Shown piece after piece: positions 36,241 through 48,433 of a DNA stretch of 64,000 bases. Position 1 is the stretch's first letter. Every line of letters starts with the position of its first letter. The stretch is from Myrica gale. Its lineage: Eukaryota > Streptophyta > Magnoliopsida > Fagales > Myricaceae. The notes beneath the pieces are model-generated. The model had not been told where the DNA came from. It saw nothing but the letters and a program-made list of their open reading frames with translations, and did not search any database. The translations under genes were made by a program, and so were the position numbers. The stretch spans positions 3,472,001 through 3,536,000 of the forward strand of contig OZ005608.1 of NCBI GenBank assembly GCA_963930655.1, written 5' to 3'.

Positions 36241-37843
36241 ATGACTTGTTTTCCTTTCTTATTCAGTAGGAAGGGGGGACCAAAAAGAGGAGGAGGCTTT
36301 GATGTTGATGATGGTATATTGATTAGATGTTTCAAGACAATCTTTCTGTTTCTTGCGTAAATAATCACTTTCTTGCGAATTAGTAGTCTGCAAACACAAC
36401 AACTTCTGACTACGAGTTCCCCCCCCCCCCTTTCTGAACAGAAGTGTCAGGCATTCAGAATGTGAAACTTTTCAGTTACAAAGAGTTGAGAATTGCCACT
36501 GAAGATTTTAGGCCGGCCAATAAAATTGGGGAGGGGGGTTTTGGTTCTGTATTCAAGGTATCTGCAGATTTACTGGTTAATATGTTCTTTTATATGCTTC
36601 TGGCGAGATAATTATTTGTTATTATTTTCCTTCCTTTTCTCATGTTTGATAACTCACTAGCAATTTTATTGTATTGCCAGGGGCGGCTTAAAGATGGGAA
36701 GATTGCTGCTCTAAAAGTTCTCTCAGCAGAGTCAAGACAGGGGGTGAAGGAGTTCTTGACAGAGATCAATGTGATCTCAGAAATCGAGCATGAAAATTTG
36801 GTTGAGCTCTATGGCTGTTGTGTGGAAGAAAATCACAGAATATTGGTCTACAACTATCTTGAGAATAATAGCCTTGCACAAACTCTTTTAGGTAAATTGC
36901 TATTTTTCTTCTTGTTTTCAAAAGCCTAACTAGTATTGTATCATTACATCTGTGCTTTTTGGCCGTGGAGAAATTGCTGTAGCGTACAAATTCTTTTATA
37001 GGAGCAGTTTCAGGAACAATCATGTGTTAAAATTGCCTTGCCTTAGTATACATGCATTACTTTAAACAGTCACCATAAAAACCTCCAAGTTTGTGGACAT
37101 GGCTCTTACCTGGACATTCATGATTGTTAAATCAATCAGCTCCTGAATGCCCTAGGCCTTTTTCACTTTCAGGTGGAAGTAAAAGTAACATCTACTTCAA
37201 TTGGCGCACAAGGTGTAAAATTTGCATTGGAGTTGCGCGCGGGCTTTCCTTCCTTCACGAGGAAGTACGGCCTCATATTGTTCACCGAGATATCAAAGCA
37301 AGCAATATTCTCCTTGACAGAGACCTATCACCCAAGATTTCAGATTTTGGGCTTGCAAAGCTTATCCCCCCCAACATGACGCATGTTAGCACCCGTGTGG
37401 CCGGAACAATGTAAGTTCTAGCATTTCCTTTCCTTTTTTTTTTGGTATTTTTGTAAATAATTTCTGCAACTGAAACCACAACTATATTTTGTCTACAAGG
37501 GAAAAATTTCAGACTCAGAGTAAGATGTCCGAAACATCACCTAATCAACATTATTAGTACTGTTCTCATGAGTATATGAAAGTAATTGATGGTTGGTAGG
37601 GTAAAGATTCCATAAATGATGATGGGAAGTCTTCAAACTGTTCTGTATTCAGTAGGGGTGAACAGAACCGGACCGCAGACCGGACCGGACCGGAAAACCG
37701 GACCGGATTTCCGGTCCGGTCCGGTCCTTTTTTTAAAAATGCGGTGCGGTCCGGACCGGACCGGATAAATCTGGTTATCCGGTCCGGTCCGGTCCTCTTT
37801 AATAATAAATGCGGTCCGGACCGGACCGGACCGCATTTATTAA

Positions 37844-37902
<59 letters not shown>

Positions 37903-40461
37903 TATATTTTTAATGCAAATTATAAACATAAAACGTTTAATTTTTATCTAAACTAAAACTTAACATTTTTATATACACTTCCCATTTGAAATTAACCTAA
38001 AAAAAATTTTGAAAAAATTTTAAAAAATTAAAAAAATTGAAAAAAATTAAAAAAAATTAAAACCGGTCCGGACCGGACCACTTAAGTGGTCCGGACCGGA
38101 CCGCATTTAGTGAAACCGGACCGGACCGGACCACTTATAAGTGGTCCGGTCCGGTCCTATATTATTTAAGGACCGGAATGCGGTCCGAAAAACCGGACCG
38201 CATTCCGGTTGTGCAGCCCTAGTATTCAGCCACAAATTGACTTTTAAAATGATAAATATCTAAACAGTCAATCTTGCCTATTTGGTTGATAATCATGTAG
38301 GCGATTCAGGTTGATATTGAAGCTTTTAAGTAAATGGTGTTAATGACCAATGATTATGTTGATATAACCACGTGAACTCAGGCTTAATTTACTCCTTGGG
38401 TTATGCTTCAATCGCCCCACAACTTCCCAAGGGAACAAAGTTTTAAATGTAGGATCTTTCTATGATACTGCTCGAATGTAGTGGAATGTTTCAAATTATG
38501 GATGCTTCGCCCCTATGGGACAAGCTTCTTTCCTTTTCTTTCATCAGACTTATTGAAATATTGTCTGTACTTGTCCATCCTCCCTCCCTCTCTCTTTATT
38601 TTTCTCCTTTGATGTCTTTTCTTCTTCTTTTATGTATTCTCTTTTGTTCTGGGTTTATAAAACGCTTCTACTTAGATTTATATTTGTTGTTTTAGAGGTT
38701 ATCTGGCGCCAGAATATGCAATAAGGGGACAATTAACGCGGAAAGCAGATATTTACAGCTTTGGTGTGCTCCTTGTGGAGATAGTCAGTGGGAGATGCAA
38801 CACAAACACTCGATTACCTATTGGAGAACAGTATCTCCTAGAAAGGGTATGAATTTCTTATTGATGCTCAAAGATATTGTCAGTTGTTTCTGTCTCTTAT
38901 AATGCAGATTGCTTAGGTATTAATATTTCAGCGGATGTTATTGAGTTGTGACTTTGTGGTTGTGAAATTGTACAAAAAAAGTCCCTTTTAACTTGTTATG
39001 GAATGTGAAATGGCATCAAGGTAAACGTGATCACCTCGAGTTAATATAATAGTGTGTGATGACCAGATAACTGATGCAAAATCTTACATGCGTAAGGGCC
39101 CAACCCAATTAAAGGGTATGCACCAAAATATTACTTCTTTGAAAACAGCGATTTGGTTTGTCTTTTTTATGAATCAAACTATCCAAATTCCCTTTAGCAT
39201 GTCAGATACTTTGTGGACTTTTAAGTAATAAAGGAAGCAATGAAGCCCTTTTTTTGTCCCCTTGGGAGAGGGGGGGGGGGGGTTTAAGTCCGAAGAGCAT
39301 TGACCAACATCTACAAAATCTTTTAGACACTAACTGTTTGTATTTCTTATATTCATCAAATCTAAAATTGCTACTATAAATAAGAGAATGCTTCCAGGAT
39401 TAATTCTATCAAACAGACACTGACTGGTTGTATTTCTTATATTCATCAAATCTAAAATTGCTACTATAAATAAGAGAATGCTTCCAGGATTAATTCTATC
39501 AACCAGGTCAACCAATAACAGAGTCTTTGTATAAAGAGTTGCTAAATGTAATAGAAGAGGGAAACTAAGTTGCTTAGCAACTAAGCCAATTCTCACCTTC
39601 TATTTTATTTCGAAGTTTTTTTCTTTCTTTCACCTTGCAGATTCAAGCTTTCTTACTGAATTCTAGCAAGGACGTAATTCTGGATTCGGGTATTCATTGA
39701 CTGGAAAACTTATCTATAACCTTTTCACTGCGTCCTCTGGATAGTGCAAGTCGATTTATTTGCCATGAACACCCTCTTAATGAGTTCTAATGGCCAACTT
39801 ATTTTGAATGTATGCTCAAGTTTCCAAGGTTTTTTTTTTCTGTTGTTGGCCATCTTTCAAGACTGTCTTTAAACTAGAAGTTTCTTATTGGGTTTCATTT
39901 GTATGAGTATGCAGATTTCTTACCTTGCAAATAAGACTGGTTCTTTTTGAGGAAATTCTTTTAGGATAGAAAGAGACATTTATTTATGTTGGATAGATCA
40001 TCTGAAATCAAAAAGTTGACTTTATTTTTTATTTTTTAAATCTTCCTGATATGTGGATTATGCCATGGCAGACATGGGAACTTTATGAACGAAAGGAGCT
40101 GGTTGGACTGGTAGACATAGCACTAAATGGTGAATTTGATGCGGAGCAGGCTTGTAAATTCCTAAAGATTGGTCTTATCTGCACCCAAGACGCTCCAAAG
40201 CTCCGGCCGTCCATGTCAACTGTTGTCAAGATGCTAACTGGTGAGATGGAGGTTGATGACAGTCACATAACAAAGCCAGGCCTAATTTCTGATTTCATGG
40301 ATCTCAAAGTGCGGGGCACCCAGAAAGCTATGCCTGACACCAATAATACATCTTATACTATATCCTCTGGCTCAGAGAATCTGGACAATTCTACCTTGTC
40401 ATCAGGTACAACAACTGCTGGGACTTCCACATTTACTGCACCAGATGACGGGAGCATTTGA
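36241..40461 (+). CDS. CRPK1: CRPK1-type receptor-like cytoplasmic Ser/Thr kinase
   Basis: Six coding exons: 36241-36313, 36442-36557, 36681-36891, 37173-37410, 38696-38846, 40072-40461, giving 392 aa. The start [12 protein letters not shown] is typical of this subfamily, and its Cys could be acylated for plasma-membrane attachment (inference). No extracellular or membrane segment. Kinase motifs: glycine loop GEGGFGSV (about 54-61), VAIK-like AALK with Lys75, HRDIKASN (HRD 171-173), DFG 191-193, activation segment ending GYLAPEYA, and [12 protein letters not shown]. Ser/Thr-rich tail. Arabidopsis CRPK1 phosphorylates 14-3-3 proteins in the cold and dampens CBF signalling (family knowledge). 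A hAT-type element sits in the intron after exon 4. The acceptor before exon 2 has a run of 12 C as its pyrimidine tract. LINE debris starts 113 bp after the stop. Confidence 0.93.
37653..38221. mobile_element. Non-autonomous hAT-type element with CCGGA arrays
   Basis: Ends taggggtgaaca and (complement) tagggctgcaca are inverted repeats of hAT type, flanked by a perfect 8-bp duplication gtattcag at 37645-37652 and 38222-38229. The interior is arrays of the 5-bp unit CCGGA/TCCGG in both orientations around a (TA)n run of about 50 bp (37845-37895). It lies in the intron between kinase exons 4 and 5. No transposase. Confidence 0.9.
39327..39506. repeat. Two-copy tandem repeat, 90-bp period
   Basis: Two nearly identical 90-bp units (acact.actg...ttctatcaa) in the last kinase intron, with only three or four differences, so the duplication is young. 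Confidence 0.92.
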
Positions 40462-40573
40462 ACATGAAGACGAAAATTTGTCACTTCGTTAGTCTTAGGG
40501 TTTTTGAGGTCTGTGATCTTGTGTAAATTCTATAAGCTTGTTTCTCTCCGTGCCTTCCCATATAAATATCCTA

Positions 40574-43215
40574 AATTTTTTTTTGATAAGCAAGCGCAGT
40601 ATTATTAAGAAAGGAAAAAGGAAAAGGTGAAATCAGTACAAAGACTGTACCAAAATCACTCAAAGCATACAAATGAAGAAACTAAGAAAATAAAAAAAAT
40701 TCCAAGAAACGACCCCCCAACAAAGCAATAGCCCAAAGGAAAAGAGAATGAAACACATCTCCTTGCAAGCGAACTTTCCGAATCTTGGAAATACCTTCTA
40801 TTCTGCTCCCTCCAAAGGCACCACTAAATACACACTGGAATCATCCTCCAAATAACAGTGGCTGACGGATCCATAAACTATCTTCCCCAACATAAAAGGA
40901 CATCCACCACCCTTTCAGGCATAATCCAATGAACATTCAAAGGCCTCTAGCAACCGGGCAGTGCAATAACAAATGATTAACAGATTCTGCATCACATATA
41001 CGCATAAAACACCACTCTGTGATATAAACACCCCTCCTTATGAGATTATCAATAGTCAATATCTGCCCATGAGTAGCCTCCCAGACAAAGAAAGACACAC
41101 GCATAGGGACTTTGACCTTCCAAACACCACGCCAAGGGAAAGAAACAGAACTAGCACCAGCAGAAAGGTACTCATAGAATGACTTAACAGAGAAAAGACC
41201 ACTCTTAGAGCCCAACCATACTATCATATCAGCTCTGCCACTACACACCCTCTGCTCATAAAAGAGAGAATAAAAGGCAGCAAACTCCTCCATTTTCCAA
41301 TCATTTGCAAATCGAGTGAACTGAATATTCCACACTACGGAACTAGAACCAATCTCTATACACTCCCCACCATAACATCCTTACAGGAGGACAGAGAGAA
41401 GACCAAAGGGAAGGAACGACTCAGAACTCTCCCACCACACCATTTATCATGCCAAAAACTGAGACACTGACTATCTCCCACCACATACCTAATATGCTCA
41501 GAAAAAGAATCTCAGCCTTTAAGAATGTGTTTCCAGAGGCTCACCCGTAAAAGAACCCCTCGAAGACAAGGAGAACCACCCACCACCTGTAGTACCATAC
41601 ATATCCGCAATAACACATCTCCACAATCTATCCCTCTCAATACCAAAATGCCACAACCACTTGCCCATCAAAGCTTTGTTGAACACAGAGATCCTCCTAA
41701 GCCCCAGCCCTCCAGAATGAAAAGGAGAACACACCGTCGCCCAACTAAGTAAATTAAACTTATGAACCCCATCCTCACTACCCCACAAAAAATTTCTCTG
41801 TAGCTTTTCAAGTCGCAAGGCAACAACATTAGGAATAGGGAAAAGAGATAAAAAGTATGTAGGAAGACTAGCAAGAGTGGACTTAATCAGAGTAATCCTA
41901 TCACCCTTGGACAAATACATATGCTTCCATCCCGCCAACCTCTTTCCCATCCTCTCCAAAATACCATCCCAAATCTGCACACTTTTATAACGGACACCCA
42001 AAGGAAGCCCCAAATAAGTTATTGGCAATGTAGACACCCACACCCAAAAAGAGACGCCAACCCCTGCACATTGCCGACATTACCAATAGGAATTACCTCC
42101 GACTTGGACAGGTTTACCTTCAGACCCGAAACCGCTTCAAAGCATAACAACAAACACCGAATACTACGAATATGATCCTTAGTAGCCCACACAAAATTAA
42201 GGTATAATCTGCAAAAAGCAAGTGAGAAACACTAGTATCAGCTCCACCAATAGGAATTACCTCCGACTTGGACAAGTTTACCTTCAGACCCGAAACCGCT
42301 TCAAAACATAACAACAAACACCGAATACTACGAATATGATCATCAGTAGCCCCACACAAAATTAAGGTATAATCTGCAAAAAGCAAGTGAGAAACACTAG
42401 TATCAGCTCCACCCACACCACCAACCTTAAAGCCATCAATCATACCAAGGGAAACCACTTTCGTCATCATTCGAGAAAGAGCCTCCATAACAATAACAAA
42501 CAGTAGAGGAGAGAGAGGGTCTCCCTGCTTCAAACCCCGAGAATTACCAAAAAATCCATCCGGAGACCCGTTCACAAGCACAGAAAATTTGACCGAAGAG
42601 ATGCAAAAATCAATCCATCTGCACCACTTGTCACCAAACGCACATCTTCTCAATAGGTAAAGCAAAAATTTCCAATTGACGCTTTGTGAATGTCCAACTT
42701 ACACAACAAACCCGGATCACTCCTTCGCAACCTAGAATCAATACATTCGTTGGCAATCAAAACAGAATCCAAGATCTGGCGTCCCCCCACAAAAGCATTA
42801 TGAGAAGGCGAAATAATCTTATCAAGCATAAGCTTTAGTCTATTCACTAAGACCTTAGCAAGGATCTTATAGATTCCCCCCCCCCGAGACTTATGCGGCG
42901 AAAATCTTTTAGCTCAACCGCACCCGCTTTTTTAGGGATAAGAACCACAAAGGTTGCATTTAAGCTACGGACAAATCTGTCATCCCGAGCAAATTCATTG
43001 AAAACTGAAAAAATATCCCCCTTAATAACCTCCCAACAAGTCTGATAAAACGCTAAAGAGAAACCATCAGGCCCGGATGCTTTGTCTCCAGTAAGACCTT
43101 TAACCACCCCAGACACCTCATCCTCCTCAAAAGATCTCTCTACCCACTTAGCCTCCACACCTGAAATCATATCAAAGTCCAAACTATCCAAAGAAGGTCT
43201 CCAAGGAAAAGGCTC
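40574..43215 (-). mobile_element. LINE (L1-type non-LTR retrotransposon), 5'-truncated, decayed
   Basis: The 3' tail is at 40574 (T-run then gataagcaag on the plus strand). Reading leftward on the minus strand from 43191 come reverse-transcriptase pieces: [75 protein letters not shown], then YLGLPLG and the zinc-ribbon region (WKVKVPMRVSFFVWEA, HLLLHCP). The frame is broken at several places, and the catalytic FADD is FADY in both copies of an internal duplication. No clear target-site duplication. Its tail lies just downstream of the kinase stop. Confidence 0.9.
42083..42409. repeat. Tandem duplication (164-bp period) inside the minus-strand LINE
   Basis: The segment covering the FADY motif and [16 protein letters not shown] is present twice in a row, about 97 percent alike, and breaks the reverse-transcriptase frame. 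Confidence 0.92.
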
Positions 43216-43914
43216 CTCCTACAAATTTTACGACCTTGTTTTCTTTCCATACAATTTGAAGATGATCTCTTGTAAATTGAGCGGATATGGGAATCTAAAG
43301 GATATTTTCCAGCAGGGCCTCTCTGTCTCTCTGCCCCTCATGGTTAAGTACATATATCAAGCACCCCCAATGGAACATGCCTCCGGTGATTGTAAACTAA
43401 ATTTCGACATTGTTGTCCGTGGTGAATTCTCAATAATAGCAGCAACATGAATTGAATTCCCAGTTAACAGCAGTAGTATTAGCGTCGTCAAGGTATTATT
43501 CTCCACTCTTTTACAGCCAGAGTTAACCAATCTTACCCAAGGGGAAGCCCACTTGGCTAGAAGCCTTCGAACCTGACTATGGAAGGAGAAATCAAACTCG
43601 GGTACAAATATAAGAACAGAAACTTTTGGTCTTTTCAATACTAGCTTTGGGGCATCCGGGGATTCATACTCAAGACTGCTAAAGTCGCTCGTTGCTCCAT
43701 CATTAGGGCGTACTACGGGAGCAGAGCTCCTTAATAGGGTACTCCCTCACTGATCAGACCATGCACTTCATTTGCTCAACACAACTGCTTTCTAGGCCTC
43801 ATACCCTCTAGGGGAGGTGAATTAGAGCAGGCAGACAACCCTCGTAGTCATACGGTTCTTAGCTCTTTAGCTCTCATAGCTTTTTAATAGAGTCAAGTCT
43901 CCCTCGAATTCCTA
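43216..43914. other. Unassigned interval between the two LINEs
   Basis: No recognisable gene. 43216-43640 is unique sequence that could be the displaced continuation of the kinase 3' region. 43670-43900 has a higher-GC texture with words such as accctctaggggaggtgaatt, different from its surroundings and possibly organelle-derived or from another repeat. Confidence 0.35.
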
Positions 43915-43967
43915 CTATACGGAGGAGGGAAATAGCTAGAAAGAGAGGGACAAAAACTTCAAAGAGG

Positions 43968-46424
43968 GCCAAGTGTAGTTTGGATACAACAAAGCCCCCG
44001 GGCCAGACGGCTACAACTCCTCTTTTTTCAAGAAAACTTGGCAAATCACAGGGCCAAGTGTAGTTGCAGCAGTAAGATCATTCTTTACCTCTGGCCAACT
44101 GTTGAAACAAGTTAGTTGTACCTCCGTTGCTTTGATTCCCAAAGTCCCAAATGCAACTTACTTAAGGGATTTTCGCCCAATATCTTGTTGTAACACTATT
44201 TACAAGTGTGTTACTAAGCTCATTGCTAGGCGACTCAAAGGTGTGATGCCGAGTTTGATTGGGAAGCAACAGACAACATTCATTGAGGGGAGGAGAATTG
44301 GAGATAATGTTCTCCTTGCTCAAGAATTATTGCACAACTACCATAGAGATAAGGGGTCACCTAGATGTGCCATTAAGATTGATCTTATGAAAGCTTTTGA
44401 TAAAGTGAGCTGGAAATTTCTTTTTATTGTTCTTGAAGAGGTAGGAATACCTGCAAGGATGGTGCAGTGGATTGTTGAATGCATATCGTCAGCTATGTTC
44501 TCTATTAGCATTAATGGAAGCCTATGTGGTTTTTTCCCTGGGAGAAGGGGGCTTCGACAAGGTGATCCAATGTCTCCGTATCTCTTCACGTTGGCCATGG
44601 AAGTATTTTCTGGGCTGCTTGATAATGCTGCTAGTCGGGGCCCTTACAAATACCATTGGAGGTGTGGAAAAACTAAAACTACTCACTTATGCTTTGCGGA
44701 TGATCTCTTGGTGTTTTCCAAGGGTGATATTCAATCAGTGACTACTATTAACAGTTGTATTTGTAGTTTTGGGAGTATCTCGGGGCTAATCCCTAATTCT
44801 GCAAAAAGCCAAATTTTCACTTGTGGTGTTTCCAATGTGGTCAAGACACAAATTCTGGATTTGTTGGGTTTTGTAGAAGGCACTCTCCCTGTGCGTTACC
44901 TTGGGGTACCTCTCATCTCATCCAGATTGAAAAAATGTGATTGTTTTGCTTTTTTGGAACGAATTTTAGCTCGAGTTAAGTGCTTTGTGAATAACTACCT
45001 CTCATATGCTGGTAGGCTACAACTTATTAAATCTGTACTTTTAGCTATACAAGCGTATTGGGCTGCTCTTTTTTTGTTACCTAAACAAGTAATCTACAAT
45101 ATTGAGCAAGTGTTGCGTGCATTTCTATGGAAGGGCGTTGAACTGGGCAGAAGAGGTGCAAATGTTGCTTGGCATGAGTTATGTCGGCCCAAGAAGGAAG
45201 GAGGTCTCGGCCTTCCCAATCTGATTTGCTTGAACCTTGCGTCCTTCTCTAAAAACCTATGAAATCTTGTCACGGGGACTGACGAGTCCATTTGGGTTTT
45301 GTGGACTAGAACTTATCTTATTAGAGGTAGATCTATATGAGATATTCGAACTCCAGGGGAGTGCTCATGGAGTTGGCGAAAGCTTCTGAAGCTGAGACCT
45401 ATGGTTAGGGAATATTTCAAATATGTTGTGGGAGATGGTTCTACTACTTTCCTTTGGCTTGATTATTGGCACCCGATGGGCACCTTGCTCTTCAAAATTG
45501 ATAGGGAGAGCATTGCCAGAGGAGATGTGGATTTTCTTGCAAAAGTGAGCTACATTATTGAGGGGGGTGGCTGGTCTTGGCCAACTGGGCCATTTTGGCA
45601 ATTGGTGAATAATGCTACCCCTCCCTTGCTGAAACCCAATCCCAGGCGCAAAGATGTGATTAAATGGACCTTGACTACAGACGGGAAGTTCTCCACATCT
45701 AGTGCTTTCCGACTATTTCAAGGGGTTCTTGACACAGTTGATTGGCATAAGCTTGTATGGTTCAGTGGGCACATCCCAAGGTGCTCCTTTATCTTATGGC
45801 TGGCAATTCGTAACAAACTTTATACTAAGGACATAATGGTAGCTATGGGCCTTACTAATGACACTCAATGTGAGCTGTGTAATTTGGAAGCTGAGGACGT
45901 GAACCATTTGTTCTTTCGTTGCAGATTTACTAATCGGTTGTGGTGGCTTGTCCTCGACATATGCATGATGCCGAGATTCCTTGGCAATTGGCAGGAAAAT
46001 GTCGCGTAGTGTATCACCAATTTCAGAGGAAAAAAGCTGCTGGCCATAGTACGTAAGCTCTGTTTTGCTGCCACTATCTATGCCATCTAGAGGGAGAGAA
46101 ATGCTAGATTATATGCCAAAAAGAAAAGACAGCTTGTTGAAGTTTATTGGGACATCTTGAATATGGTGAAAGGAAGGCTTGCATCTGGTATTTTTAAAGC
46201 TGCACTGAGGGCTGACCCGACCACTGCTCTTATATTTGCTGGTAGTTATTAGGCGTTCCTGCTCCTCCCTTGCTGCTGTATGATCTGTTGCATGATCATA
46301 TGATCTGTTACATGATCTCTTCTTATTTCCGATCTTTGAGCTGATTTGTTAGACAGTTGGACTTGTCCCTAATTCTGTACAGACTTTCTTTGGAATATAT
46401 CTTACCACTTACCCAAAAAAAAAA
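43968..46424 (+). mobile_element. LINE (L1-type), 5'-truncated, recent insertion
   Basis: Starts inside the reverse transcriptase (NKAPGPDGYNSSFFKK), continues with ALIPKVPNATYLRDFRPIS, KIDLMKAFDKVSW, RGLRQGDPMSPYLF, intact catalytic FADD, YLGVPL, and the C-terminal zinc-ribbon region (WLAIRNKLYTKDIM, CELCNLEAEDVNHLFFRC). Stops at 45261 and 46007 interrupt the frame. It ends cttaccc plus ten A, and is flanked by a 16-bp duplication aaaaacttcaaagagg (43952-43967, and about 46420-46435 with the tail A-run overlapping). The target is the tandem copy of the kinase 5' UTR. Confidence 0.92.
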
Positions 46425-47545
46425 CTTCAAAGAGGCGTACGCATGTCTTCATGGACTTTGGCATGACAAGTACTCATTACGTACCTGAGCTTCCTTAACC
46501 TGCTCATCCCTTTTCCTTTCTTTCTCTCCTCTCTGTGTACCGGTCCTCCTCGTCTTTCTCCAAGTACCTGACCAGAGGTTAGTTTCACATCTGGGTTTCT
46601 TTCCTTATAATATTATCTGTTGTTATGGTACTTTTGTTCCATGTTTTTGTATCTCATTGGGTATTGAGTGCAAGATATCTTCTTTCCAACTCCAGAGATG
46701 GATGCCAAAGGTCTTTGTAACTGCCCTTGTGGTTGTAGCTGTTAAGTTTTTGCTTCTCTTAATTGTCTGGTCGAGCGTTTTGGTTTAGTTCCTAAGATTG
46801 TCATATGTAATTCAAGTGTATAGTTAGTAATTGACCAATAGGTAGATTCAGATCATCTCGGAAAGAAAGAGCAAAAAAAAAAACACTCATAATGGAATTC
46901 AAGACACTTCATTTTCTAGTCAATTCCTGTTGGGACCATTCCCACGTTATCCTTTTTCTCTAGATTTTTGTCCTCTCTATTATAATTTAACCTCTATACC
47001 GAAGATTTGTAGTATTTGATAAATGAGTGATTTATCGTTCATCTCCTGCAATAAATTATGGCGTTTCCTATTTACCTAGTTGGATGCAAATCTTGTCCTC
47101 TTCAAAAATCTTTTACAATGTGTCTGATTGCATTAAAAGCTACAAAAATTTTATTTTGACTTTACAGCATGCAATAGAAATGCATCTTCCATTACTAATA
47201 TATTTTGTGATGCTTCTGCATGGACTAGCTTGAGACATATCATGAACCATGAGCGGTGGGCATTTATTCTCGCCCTTTATTCTTTTCCTGTCTGGAGTAA
47301 TGACGGCGTGTTCAATTGTCTTAAAAGATGAGCATACTAAAACTAAGATCTGACGAATGCAGTTTCGTGATTTTCCCTTCAGTCAAACATCCATATGGTT
47401 ACTTGGATGCAAATTCCTCTTTCAAATACCATCGTGAAATTTATTTTCTGAAGCCCCTAGTTTAGCCATGCCATTTCATTCTCTTTGCTCAAATTTAGGT
47501 TAGGCTGATCCTGGTGTTTAAGATTCACATACATAATAGTAATAA

Positions 47546-47941
47546 GGGATAAATACACTTTGTCCCTTTATTTTTGGGGTCATTTACACTTTGTACTCCG
47601 ATATTTTATTTTTGACACATTGGACCCTTTAACTTACACATTTTTTCAATTTGGACCCCGTACCCAAATTGCCCGTTAATTTAGACGGATTTTGTTAAAA
47701 CATGGGGTGCAATGTGTAAATGTCTCCAAAGATAAGGAGAGCAATGTGTACATACCCTCAAAGATAAGGGGACAATGTGTAAATTTTAAATGGAATCCGT
47801 CAATTTCGACGGTCAAAATCGGGTACGGGGTCCAGATTGCAAAAATGTGGAAGATAATGAGTCCAATGTATCAAAAATAAAACATCGGGGTGCAAAGTGT
47901 AAATGACCCCAAAGACAAAGGGGGCAAAGTGTATTTATCCC
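47546..47941. mobile_element. MULE-type MITE
   Basis: Inverted ends gggataaatacactttg / caaagtgtatttatccc extend inward over about 60 bp, flanked by a perfect 9-bp duplication tagtaataa (47537-47545 and 47942-47950), the Mutator-type target length. The interior encodes nothing recognisable. Confidence 0.9.
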
Positions 47942-48252
47942 TAGTAATAAAGTGGCTTTGGCCTTTTGACTTAAAGTACGTTCATGCTTTTATTTCAAAT
48001 TCCATGGATCTTTTAGGGCTAGTTTATTCTGTAGTCACCAGGGCTGTTACTCAAATATAATGTTCTTTCATTTGTTCTATCTTTTCTTTTCGCCTATTTA
48101 GGGTTGTTCGTCGGTACCGATAATGTGTTGCTTAATCGGCACCGATCCTCTCTCTGGAGCGGGACTGGTTGTCATTTTCCCCAAAAACCGCCCCCTCTAG
48201 GTGATTCACTGCCATCACCATTTAAAAAAAAATAAAAATAAATAAAAGGTAG

Positions 48253-48412
48253 GTGAGAAAGAGAGGTGCGGGGAGAGAGAAACATAGAGGTGAGAGGGAG
48301 GAAGAGAGAGAGGAGGTGAAACGTGAAAGAGAGGGAGATGGAGAGGGAGAGGGAGAAAGCGGTGAAAGAAAGGGTGAGGGAGAGCAACTGAGCAAGAGTC
48401 AAGAGAGAGGGG
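48253..48412. repeat. GA-rich low-complexity tract
   Basis: About 160 bp of almost pure GAGAGG-type purine sequence on the plus strand, directly before the NB-LRR relic. Confidence 0.85.
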
Positions 48413-48433
48413 TAGTGGCCGAACATTATTTTC

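Larger units (their letters stand above)
43915..48080 (+). pseudogene. Partial tandem copy of the CRPK1 5' non-coding region, interrupted by TEs
   Basis: Excluding the LINE (43968-46424) and the MITE (47546-47941), the sequence follows 34440-35850: the GA-rich leader, cgtacgcatg..tcatggact, the CT-rich leader, the donor context gttagtttcacatctgg, then the intron blocks atcttttacaatgt, gatgcaaattcctc and ttactcaaa..gttcttt. No kinase exon follows, so only the leader and start of the intron were duplicated, or the rest was deleted. It may still have promoter activity, but no product is visible. Confidence 0.75.

Noticed and set aside
38460-38695. Open frame of 77 residues before kinase exon 5
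   Set aside because: It is T-rich intron sequence leading up to the exon 5 acceptor.
42847-43450. Host genes on either strand
   Set aside because: The minus-strand frame is the reverse transcriptase start of the decayed LINE; plus-strand frames are its shadows or run into unassigned DNA.
43670-43900. Mitochondrial DNA insertion (NUMT)
   Set aside because: The texture differs from its surroundings but I could not name a mitochondrial gene or match, and one word also recalls a nuclear repeat at 49480. It needs a search against an organelle genome.
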